Of a DNA stretch of 8,324 nt, positions 1 to 5,420 are shown in pieces. Source of the DNA: Chloroflexota bacterium (GTDB taxonomy: Bacteria; Chloroflexota; Ktedonobacteria; Ktedonobacterales; Ktedonobacteraceae); NCBI GenBank assembly GCA_005881295.1, contig VBHS01000121.1, forward strand, positions 1-8,324, written 5' to 3'. The notes beneath the pieces are model-generated. The model worked only from the letters and a program-made list of their open reading frames with translations, did not search any database and was not told the DNA's origin. The number at the start of each line of letters is the position of its first letter. Position 1 is the stretch's first letter. Both the position numbers and the translations under genes were made by a program.

Positions 1-87
1 CGCAAACAACAAGCAGAGGGCAATGCCCACTGCCAGTATACTTTTACGCAGACCACGCATTACGGTCTGTGAATCTATTGTTGTCAT
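1..87 (-). CDS. partial protein with hydrophobic N-terminus (truncated at window edge)
   Basis: Only the first 29 codons are inside the window; the gene continues past the left edge. The ATG at 87-85 is preceded by an AAGGA Shine-Dalgarno (96-100) at 8-nt spacing, which supports a real start. The peptide begins with a short polar stretch (MTTIDSQTVMRGLRKS) that contains basic residues, followed by an uninterrupted hydrophobic run (ILAVGIALCLLFA). This fits a signal peptide or N-terminal membrane anchor, with the positive residues on the cytoplasmic side. The function cannot be told from this fragment. It lies on the same strand as the small membrane protein at 266-550, with about 180 bases between them and a possible weak terminator in the gap, so it may be a separate transcript. 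Confidence 0.6.
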   Translation of the reverse strand, partial: MTTIDSQTVMRGLRKSILAVGIALCLLFA

Positions 88-165
88 ACCATCTTTCCTT
101 TATGCTTAGAAACAATGAGGTTCAGTATCACATTCACTCTAGCCATTCTACCACACGAGATAAAA

Positions 166-188
166 AACCTCTTTGAGGCCTTGAGGTT
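166..188 (-). terminator. possible weak intrinsic terminator after the small membrane protein gene
   Basis: Read on the minus strand, AACCTC pairs with GAGGTT across an 11-nt loop and is followed directly by a run of Ts. The stem is only 6 bp, and an alternative CCTC/GAGG pairing exists. It lies about 80 bases downstream of the stop at 266, in the gap before the next minus-strand gene. Suggestive only. Confidence 0.3.
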
Positions 189-265
189 GCTCTGCACAAG
201 GCCGAAGCGTTTCCTTACTAGGATATACGTATGAAGCCGCAGCGGGTTAAATTTCAAGCTGCCGT

Positions 266-550
266 TCACAGATGCCCATCATCGCCAGGATTCCTGTTTA
301 TGCCACTGCGCGAAGGTTCTTCTCCATTTTCAGCCCTCGTACCTCTTCCCATGTTGGTGGGGCCATGGCTGGCGGGTCCGATATCTTTGCCGCCCTCAAT
401 ATCATTCCCAAACGTTGATGACGTAAGCGTGCGACCGCTTTTATTGCGCCGGGAAATGCTTACTGCCGCCAAAACGATCACGATAATCAGCAGCACTGCG
501 AGCACGACGAAGAATATTATCAATTCATTATTTTGCGGAAGCTGAGACAT
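266..550 (-). CDS. small single-pass membrane protein, unknown function
   Basis: A 94-residue protein that I do not recognise. The start at 550 was chosen because a strong AAAGGAG Shine-Dalgarno (556-562) sits 5 nt upstream; the frame stays open for 16 more codons, but no comparable site was found there. Residues 1-9 are polar, residues 10-32 form one very hydrophobic helix (I/V/L-rich), and RRNK follows at 34-37. By the positive-inside rule the C-terminal part should be cytoplasmic. Residues about 38-94 are rich in G, S, N, D and E with no hydrophobic core, so they are probably disordered. The gene is divergent from gpmI across a 111-base gap that holds the gpmI promoter. There is no sign of a lipobox or a catalytic motif. 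It could be a membrane anchor or adaptor peptide. That it is coding is fairly likely, given the good ribosome site and clean membrane segment; its role is unknown. Confidence 0.6.
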   Translation of the reverse strand: MSQLPQNNELIIFFVVLAVLLIIVIVLAAVSISRRNKSGRTLTSSTFGNDIEGGKDIGPASHGPTNMGRGTRAENGEEPSRSGINRNPGDDGHL

Positions 551-604
551 ACGATCTCCTTTGTTCTCATCCAGATAGTGATCAACATGACTGTTCATTA
601 CACG

Positions 605-613
605 TGATACAAT
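605..613 (+). promoter_or_regulatory. extended -10 promoter element for gpmI
   Basis: TGATACAAT combines a TG extension with a TACAAT hexamer (5/6 to TATAAT). No good -35 is seen 16-18 bp upstream, as is common for extended -10 promoters. It would give a leader of about 40 nt before gpmI. The same nine bases occur upstream of the rusA-like gene at 6969-6977. Confidence 0.45.
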
Positions 614-648
614 GGAGACAGGTTACACCACTTATTTGATAAGAATAT

Positions 649-652
649 GGAG
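649..652 (+). promoter_or_regulatory. Shine-Dalgarno deciding the gpmI start
   Basis: GGAG lies 9 nt upstream of the ATG at 662, inside the first codons of the longer open frame that begins at ATG 647. The 647 codon has only a weak AAGAAT before it, so 662 is preferred. Confidence 0.55.
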
Positions 653-661
653 CGATTGTTG

Positions 662-2245
662 ATGAACACGACATCTGCCGGGCGACCACGCCCATTTGTT
701 TTGGTGATCCTGGATGGCTGGGGAATCAATCCTCGTAAAGAGGGTAACGCCATTGCCATGGCCCGCACTCCGAATATCGATAAACTGGCACGCGAATGGC
801 CACATACAGCGGTGAGAACCTCTGGAGAAGCGGTTGGCCTGCCGGAAGGCCAGATGGGCAACTCGGAAGTGGGGCACCAGAATATCGGCGCAGGCAAACG
901 CGTCCTGCAAGACTATACGCGCGTCAACGAGTCTATCCGCGATGGTTCCTTCTTTCAGAACCCGGCGCTACTCAAACCGGTGGAGCACGTCAAGAAAAAC
1001 GCGTCGCAACTGCATATTTGCGGCCTCCTGGGCAATGGGGGCGTCCACGCACATGAATCGCACCTGGAGGCACTGCTGCGCTTAGCGCATATGCACGACG
1101 TCGAGCGCGTCTATATTCATGCTTTCACCGATGGGCGCGATTCTTCTCCTACAGGCGGGATTGAGTTTATGCGGCAGCTCCAGGCTCGCGCCAGCGAGAT
1201 TGGCGGGGAACATGCCGCTAAAGTGGCGACTGTCAGCGGGCGCTATTATGCGATGGATCGCGACAATCGCTGGGATCGCACGGGCATGACCTATTTCGCG
1301 ATGACGAAAGGCGAGGGTGAACGCGCCAGTTCGGCGATAGAGGCTATCCAGCAGTCCTATGAGAAAAATGTGACCGACGAATTTATTCTGCCGACCGTCA
1401 TCATAGAAGATAGCCATCCCGTCGCCGTAGTAAAGGCCGGAGACGCGCTCATTCACTACAATTTCCGGCCAGACCGCGCCCGGCAACTCACCAAAGCTTT
1501 TGTAATGAAAGAGTTGCCACCAGAGGCGAAGGGAAAATTCGACCGGGGGCCACGCATCGAGGATTTAAAATATGTAATGATGACTGAATACGAGGCCGGG
1601 CTTGACGCGGAGGTAGCCTTCCGTGCGGATGAGGTGGAGATGCCGCTGGCACGGGTGATCTCTGAAGCCGGGCTGCGCCAGTTCCATACTGCCGAGACCG
1701 AGAAATACGCCCACGTGACCTATTTTATCAATGGGCGACGCGAGACCCCCTTCCCGGGTGAGGAGCGCTTGCTGGTGCCTTCGCCAAAAGTGCCAACCTA
1801 CGACCTGCAGCCTGAGATGAGCGCGGTTGGTGTAACCGATACGGCGGTGGAGCATATCCGCAGCGGACAATATGACCTGGTAATTATGAACTATGCCAAT
1901 GCCGATATGGTTGGTCACACAGGCGTGATCGAGGCAGCGATCAAAGCGGTTGAGACCGTCGATACAGGCGTTGGACGCGTCGTGGAGGCTACGCTCGCAG
2001 TCGGTGGAGGCCTGTTGATTACGGCGGATCATGGGAATGCAGAGCAGTTGATCGATTATCAAACGGGGAAGCCTTTTACGGCTCACACGACGAATCCTGT
2101 GCCACTGTATCTCGTTGTGCCACAGCTGGCTCATGTGAAGTTGAGGACCGATGGAATCCTGGCCGATGTCGCTCCGACTGTTCTACAGGTGATAGGGATT
2201 CAGCAGCCGAAAGATATGACCGGGAGGACGTTGATAGTTGGGTGA
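662..2245 (+). CDS. gpmI: 2,3-bisphosphoglycerate-independent phosphoglycerate mutase
   Basis: Cofactor-independent phosphoglycerate mutase interconverts 3- and 2-phosphoglycerate in glycolysis and gluconeogenesis, through a phosphoserine intermediate in a two-metal (Mn-type) alkaline-phosphatase-fold site; it is cytosolic. The 527-residue protein is near the usual length of about 510. All hallmark motifs are visible: LDGWG (D18), MGNSEVGH with catalytic Ser68, GVHAH (128-132), AFTDGRD (154-160), SGRYYAMDRD (192-201), FRPDRARQ (268-275), EKYAHVTYF (347-355), NADMVGHTG (413-421, metal ligands D415 and H419), TADHGNAE (454-461, D456 and H457) and AHTTNPVP (474-481). Nothing is missing, so it should be active. 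The start at 662 follows a GGAG site; the alternative at 647 adds five residues. It appears to be a monocistronic housekeeping gene, divergent from the small membrane protein and convergent with the three-gene operon. Confidence 0.97.
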   Translation: MNTTSAGRPRPFVLVILDGWGINPRKEGNAIAMARTPNIDKLAREWPHTAVRTSGEAVGLPEGQMGNSEVGHQNIGAGKRVLQDYTRVNESIRDGSFFQNPALLKPVEHVKKNASQLHICGLLGNGGVHAHESHLEALLRLAHMHDVERVYIHAFTDGRDSSPTGGIEFMRQLQARASEIGGEHAAKVATVSGRYYAMDRDNRWDRTGMTYFAMTKGEGERASSAIEAIQQSYEKNVTDEFILPTVIIEDSHPVAVVKAGDALIHYNFRPDRARQLTKAFVMKELPPEAKGKFDRGPRIEDLKYVMMTEYEAGLDAEVAFRADEVEMPLARVISEAGLRQFHTAETEKYAHVTYFINGRRETPFPGEERLLVPSPKVPTYDLQPEMSAVGVTDTAVEHIRSGQYDLVIMNYANADMVGHTGVIEAAIKAVETVDTGVGRVVEATLAVGGGLLITADHGNAEQLIDYQTGKPFTAHTTNPVPLYLVVPQLAHVKLRTDGILADVAPTVLQVIGIQQPKDMTGRTLIVG

Positions 2246-2295
2246 GTGATCGGGAGGGGTAGAAAAGATCTGTCGATCAGCTATAACAACTGCAT

Positions 2296-2312
2296 AACAT
2301 GCATAGCATGTT
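2296..2312. repeat. inverted repeat, 7-bp arms
   Basis: AACATGC, a 3-nt ATA spacer, then GCATGTT. It overlaps a short imperfect direct repeat (TGCATAACA / TGCATAGCA). It lies about 50 bases after the gpmI stop and is followed by only three Ts, so it is a poor intrinsic terminator. It could be a weak gpmI 3' hairpin or a protein site. Confidence 0.5.
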
Positions 2313-2342
2313 TAAAGATTTACTTAATGAAATTAGCCGTTT

Positions 2343-2364
2343 CTTTTGACAAACTTGTCAAAAG
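2343..2364. repeat. 22-bp perfect palindrome with embedded TTGACA
   Basis: CTTTTGACAA and its exact reverse complement TTGTCAAAAG are separated by only AC. The short spacer favours a dimeric-protein operator over a transcript hairpin. A consensus -35 TTGACA lies in each half, one per strand. On the plus strand TAGAAG (2369-2374, 4/6 to TATAAT) lies 17 bp downstream, so a regulated promoter firing toward the convergent operon is possible, but no convincing gene follows it. Confidence 0.55.
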
Positions 2365-2387
2365 GGGATAGAAGATAAATGAGGCGC

Positions 2388-2426
2388 AAAAAGTTATCCA
2401 CATATTATTCCGTTATATGTGGATAA
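2388..2426 (-). terminator. hairpin plus T-tract: likely terminator of the three-gene operon
   Basis: Read on the minus strand, a 12-bp perfect stem (TTATCCACATAT pairing with ATATGTGGATAA, 9-nt loop, 2394-2426) is followed by C and five Ts (2392-2388). It starts about 24 bases after the stop codon of the last operon gene at 2450. The stem is AT-rich (4 of 12 pairs are GC), so it is weaker than a classic terminator. The same bases match DnaA boxes; see the separate entry. Confidence 0.5.
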
Positions 2427-2446
2427 GTGCTGAAGAATGTGGAAAA
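2394..2446. promoter_or_regulatory. cluster of three DnaA-box-like sites
   Basis: TTATCCACA (2394-2402, plus) and TGTGGATAA (2418-2426, minus) are both exact copies of the consensus DnaA box and face each other. TGTGGAAAA (2438-2446, minus, i.e. TTTTCCACA) fits the relaxed TTWTNCACA form, 20 bp from its neighbour in the same orientation. AT-rich DNA lies to the left (about 2310-2395). An origin or DnaA-titration site is possible. However, no dnaA, dnaN, gyrB or rpmH is in the window, and the first two boxes are the arms of a terminator-like hairpin, so they are not independent. Confidence 0.4.
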
Positions 2447-2449
2447 AGG

Positions 2450-3481
2450 TTAGCTAATTCGCTCGATTACCGACAGGGGAACAGTGAGCATGGAACCATC
2501 TTCAAGGCGAAGGAGGGCCGCTCGGGCAAGAATACCCGACGCAAATACTTGCTGGTGCGAATAGAGATAGTTTATAGTACCAATTGCTCCTTCGTGATCA
2601 CCACTACAAACGCGTACTTGCGCACCAATAGAGAGTGTTGTATCAGGTCGCATGGGATGCCAATGCTGCTGTATTTCAACTAGTGGCAGAGAAATTACCA
2701 GCTCAGGGAAGATTCCCTGTCGTATAGAGGTTGTGCCGGAGAGTAGAGCTATTGATCCCTGGTAATGACTTAAGAAGTTGATGGTACGAATAGGCATGGC
2801 AAAGATGCCTATCCCCTCGGTGAGCAGTATAGTCACAGGTGGAAGATGAGCTTGAGCCGATTCTACATCAATACGGTTAATAAGCTCCAGCAGGTTTGTC
2901 TGCAAAAAACCCTCAAGGTCGCGGAAAGGAATACTGCTGGCAATTATACCAACAACGCCGGAAGCAAGCACCTCGCGCAACATGCTCGAATTCAATGGCC
3001 CTGGAACAACCAGCAATACGCCCGTAGGAACGCTTTGTTTTTCTCCCCCACCCCCACTACCTGGGGCTTGCCACATGGTGAGTACTCCGGCAACCTGGTA
3101 TCCTACTCCTATGGCCCCTTGCAATACCGCGACGCGGCTCTCGATGACCACACCGCCACGACGCGTGATATCGACGACGCGGCCGCGCAGAGCCGCGGGA
3201 AGAGTCTCACCCACATATTGATCACTAGCAGGTGCGTCACTGTGCGTAGGCTGTCCACTCGCACCGATTGGAGCGTCTTTCACCCCTGGAAAGGAGAAGT
3301 GTGGCACCGTTGCTGGCGCTTTGACAGGTCCTACATGTTCCAGGCGCATGACCGGCTGGGCGGGCTGAACTTCTTGACCCGGGGACACAAGCGGTACAGC
3401 CCTGGTCTTGTACCCACCTGGCCAGCGCTCTCTTCTCACCTGAATCTGTGATATCACAGACCAACCAAGCAGATAGGTCAT
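2450..3481 (-). CDS. KOW-like domain protein with N-terminal lipoyl-like segment, unknown function
   Basis: Third gene of the minus-strand operon, 343 residues, 29 nt after the ATPase stop. The ATG at 3481 was chosen because of a GGGAGAGG Shine-Dalgarno (3490-3497, 8-nt spacing); the frame is open to a GTG at 3535, but that would overlap the ATPase gene. Visible parts: residues 29-48 include VSPGQEVQPAQPVMRLE, resembling a biotinyl/lipoyl-type half-barrel but with no modifiable Lys; 53-92 is a polar P/S-rich linker; 97-135 is a beta-rich stretch (LRGRVVDITRRGGVVIES); 140-150 is a Gly-rich linker; 151-265 is an alternating alpha/beta region; 284-343 is KOW-like (GAQVRVCSGDHEGAIGTI). No transmembrane helix and no catalytic signature are evident. 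KOW folds usually bind RNA or protein, but calling this one rests on pattern only. The placement after a MutL-like ATPase suggests the two work together (inference). Confidence 0.75.
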   Translation of the reverse strand: MTYLLGWSVISQIQVRRERWPGGYKTRAVPLVSPGQEVQPAQPVMRLEHVGPVKAPATVPHFSFPGVKDAPIGASGQPTHSDAPASDQYVGETLPAALRGRVVDITRRGGVVIESRVAVLQGAIGVGYQVAGVLTMWQAPGSGGGGEKQSVPTGVLLVVPGPLNSSMLREVLASGVVGIIASSIPFRDLEGFLQTNLLELINRIDVESAQAHLPPVTILLTEGIGIFAMPIRTINFLSHYQGSIALLSGTTSIRQGIFPELVISLPLVEIQQHWHPMRPDTTLSIGAQVRVCSGDHEGAIGTINYLYSHQQVFASGILARAALLRLEDGSMLTVPLSVIERIS

Positions 3482-3510
3482 TGCAGATACCTCTCCCTTC
3501 CACGACCGGG

Positions 3511-5388
3511 TCACGCTCCTATTGCTTGCATCCACAATGACAGGCGGTTTTGACGCTCTTTTGCTTCGTCGGGCAGCACCAACGGCCTACCACGAGCATC
3601 GATGATAAGACCTACCAATCCACCATCGATCTCTTCAGCTGCCCTTGCCCGCTCACCCGGTCCCAATCCAACATCCACGGTTGGAGCAGGGAAGAGCGAG
3701 AGTAGCGCTTGCTCATTGGTGCGTAAGGGAATAACTTCAATTGAGCCACTCTTCACATCAACTGTCACCTGTCGCCCACTGGTATATTCAATGCCGACAC
3801 GAAGGGCAACCTCGTCCTGCGGCAACTTGCCAAATGGGATCACACAGGTGCCAAGGCGATGGGTAACAGCATCATTCTCGTTGACCTGGACGGCTGCAAT
3901 CGGAGCCACGGTGGCGACAGCACCCAATTGAGTGATAAGCATAGTGCGATCAAGCACCAAAGAGGTGACACCGCGCGGCTGGAGGGCATCGAGCAGGACT
4001 AGCGCTGCCTGGCCATATTTCGGTGCGTGAGCAAGCACACCGCCTGTTGCCAGGATCAAATCCGCATCTAACCATTGCTGGCTGTTGCCCCTGGCGTTTT
4101 CAGCCGTCAAGATTATGGCTTCACGCGCAAATGCGTGGGTGATCTGGAGGTCACGCTGGTTGGTAGGTACGACATGGGGATGGAGCATATGATTTAAGAC
4201 GTACTGCCGCAGTTCATCTTCGGTGATATCAAAAGGCAACCAGCGAGCAACGCGCTGCACTCCGACCTGTTGCAACACTGTCTCGAGACTGGGGCCAACA
4301 CCAACGCCACAGTTTACTGTGGGGATGAACTCTCCCCCCTCGCCAGCCATCATCAGCGTGGTATTGGCTCCTCCAACGTCTACTGCTGTAACGTTCATCG
4401 TATAGTGCTGGGCCAGAAAACGTACCAGGCTACTCAAGGAAGTCGCAGTTGGCACGGGCGCCGAGCTACACCACGAATGCAGACGGGAATAGCCAGGAAT
4501 ATGCTGGATGACATCGCGCTCGTAGAGCCCACCGATAGCAATACTGGTTGAACCAACATGTTGTGGTGAGACCAGCGGATCGACCAGGGTTACCGTCGCG
4601 GTCCCCTGCAACATATGCTGTACAGCTTCAACATATTGAGGGGCACCAGCGTAGAGAACCGCGACCTGGCGAGAGGCTGCACCCGTAGGAGCGCTGGCAC
4701 TATTTTGTTTATTGAGCTCCGCGGTAGCTTTTATCACCAGCTGGCATGCTTCTTGCAGCGGTGTGGAGCCTGCAGGGCCGTTCGCCATGCCAACTATCAA
4801 AGTCGCGTGGGGTTGCAGTTCTCGGATGCGTTCTATTTGCCGTTCCCACTCGAAAGCAACGCGCTCGGTGGTCCAGGGGTCCTCCGCGCCAGAAGGGCCG
4901 GCCCCTACAGAGACAGAGACAGGGGCAGAAGTTGCAACTTGTGATGGCGAAGGCAACGAGTATATCTCCGCATAGAGACCAGAAGCAGCCTGTGCAGCCA
5001 GTTGCTCCATGGCCGCGTCGACCGCACCCAAAACAACCAGGCGAAGCGGGCCTCCGGCACTGATGGTGGAAATAAAAACGTCCACTCCATCGCCATTCGA
5101 CTGCTCGGGGGAGATGATACGCCCTTCAGAGATGAAGAGGCGACCAGTAATAAATTCAATGATATTGATCGCCTGGATAATACCCTTGGTAATATCCTCG
5201 TAAGGAGGAGCTATTGTTGTAGGAGCTTCACCACGCGCCATCAAACGATATTGACCCTCGACTTTGCCAAATAGTGACACTTTGGTAAATACTGTGCCAC
5301 AATCAGCAACCAGCAGTGAAGCAACGGATGTGGAATTAGAGCTAGGTTTTGGCCCCCGTCCTCCTTCCGTATAGGGTTGTGTACTCAT
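3511..5388 (-). CDS. MutL-like ASKHA-fold ATPase (glutamate mutase MutL/GlmL-type family), role unknown
   Basis: A 625-residue protein and the second gene of the operon. It has actin/Hsp70/hexokinase-type nucleotide-binding motifs in the right order: phosphate-1 ADCGTVFTK (28-36, D29), phosphate-2 AVDVGGANTT (335-344) and an adenosine motif LATGGVLAHAP (446-456). The spread and surroundings resemble the MutL family, whose named members are linked to glutamate mutase. No mutase S or E subunit gene lies in the window, so the family name should not be read as the function here. Residues 1-22 and about 145-170 are low-complexity linkers. The C-terminal part (about 515-610) is beta-rich and probably a separate domain. 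The start at 5388 follows an AAGGA site with 7-nt spacing; upstream ATG codons at 5403 and 5394 lack one. It is 32 nt after the zinc-ribbon gene, so co-transcribed and perhaps coupled. Probably cytosolic. Confidence 0.85.
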   Translation of the reverse strand: MSTQPYTEGGRGPKPSSNSTSVASLLVADCGTVFTKVSLFGKVEGQYRLMARGEAPTTIAPPYEDITKGIIQAINIIEFITGRLFISEGRIISPEQSNGDGVDVFISTISAGGPLRLVVLGAVDAAMEQLAAQAASGLYAEIYSLPSPSQVATSAPVSVSVGAGPSGAEDPWTTERVAFEWERQIERIRELQPHATLIVGMANGPAGSTPLQEACQLVIKATAELNKQNSASAPTGAASRQVAVLYAGAPQYVEAVQHMLQGTATVTLVDPLVSPQHVGSTSIAIGGLYERDVIQHIPGYSRLHSWCSSAPVPTATSLSSLVRFLAQHYTMNVTAVDVGGANTTLMMAGEGGEFIPTVNCGVGVGPSLETVLQQVGVQRVARWLPFDITEDELRQYVLNHMLHPHVVPTNQRDLQITHAFAREAIILTAENARGNSQQWLDADLILATGGVLAHAPKYGQAALVLLDALQPRGVTSLVLDRTMLITQLGAVATVAPIAAVQVNENDAVTHRLGTCVIPFGKLPQDEVALRVGIEYTSGRQVTVDVKSGSIEVIPLRTNEQALLSLFPAPTVDVGLGPGERARAAEEIDGGLVGLIIDARGRPLVLPDEAKERQNRLSLWMQAIGA

Positions 5389-5395
5389 CTCCATG

Positions 5396-5400
5396 TCCTT
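5396..5400 (-). promoter_or_regulatory. Shine-Dalgarno deciding the MutL-like start
   Basis: AAGGA on the minus strand, 7 nt before the ATG at 5388. It overlaps the first codons of the longer frame (ATG 5403), whose own upstream DNA is A/T-only with no ribosome site. Confidence 0.6.
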
Positions 5401-5420
5401 CATATTTTTTTGATTATTTT

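Noticed and set aside
84..269. 61-codon minus-strand frame bridging the two left-hand genes, overlapping both ends by a few bases
   Set aside because: Starts at GTG, no Shine-Dalgarno noticed, no domain-like content, and it crosses the possible terminator; more likely intergenic.
231..545. Plus-strand frame of 104 codons opposite the small membrane protein
   Set aside because: The minus-strand frame has the better ribosome site and a coherent membrane helix; this one looks like its complement.
1082..1486. Antisense open frame of 134 codons inside gpmI
   Set aside because: Same reasoning: a shadow frame with no recognisable motif.
1565..2134. Long antisense open frame (189 codons) inside gpmI
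   Set aside because: It is the reverse-strand shadow of a fully motif-bearing gpmI; the product shows no domain-like pattern and is rich in H, R and C, as expected from the complement of coding DNA.
2247..2279. TGATCG/CGATCA inverted repeat just after gpmI as a terminator
   Set aside because: Six-bp arms with a 21-nt loop and no following T-run.
2379..2426. A 15-codon plus-strand frame (MRRKKLSTYYSVICG) downstream of the palindrome promoter
   Set aside because: Very short, poorly spaced ribosome site, and its codons are mostly the DnaA-box hairpin; no support for translation.
2246..2449. Calling the convergent spacer a definite replication origin
   Set aside because: Only three boxes, two of them arms of one hairpin; no dnaA, dnaN, gyrB or rpmH nearby; the hairpin plus T-tract has a simpler explanation as a terminator.
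2417..2683. 88-codon plus-strand frame starting in the hairpin
   Set aside because: Begins inside the inverted repeat and runs antisense to the KOW-like gene without a ribosome site.
2846..3451. Plus-strand frame of 201 codons opposite the KOW-like gene
   Set aside because: No start signal or domain; the minus-strand gene fits an operon with correct spacing.
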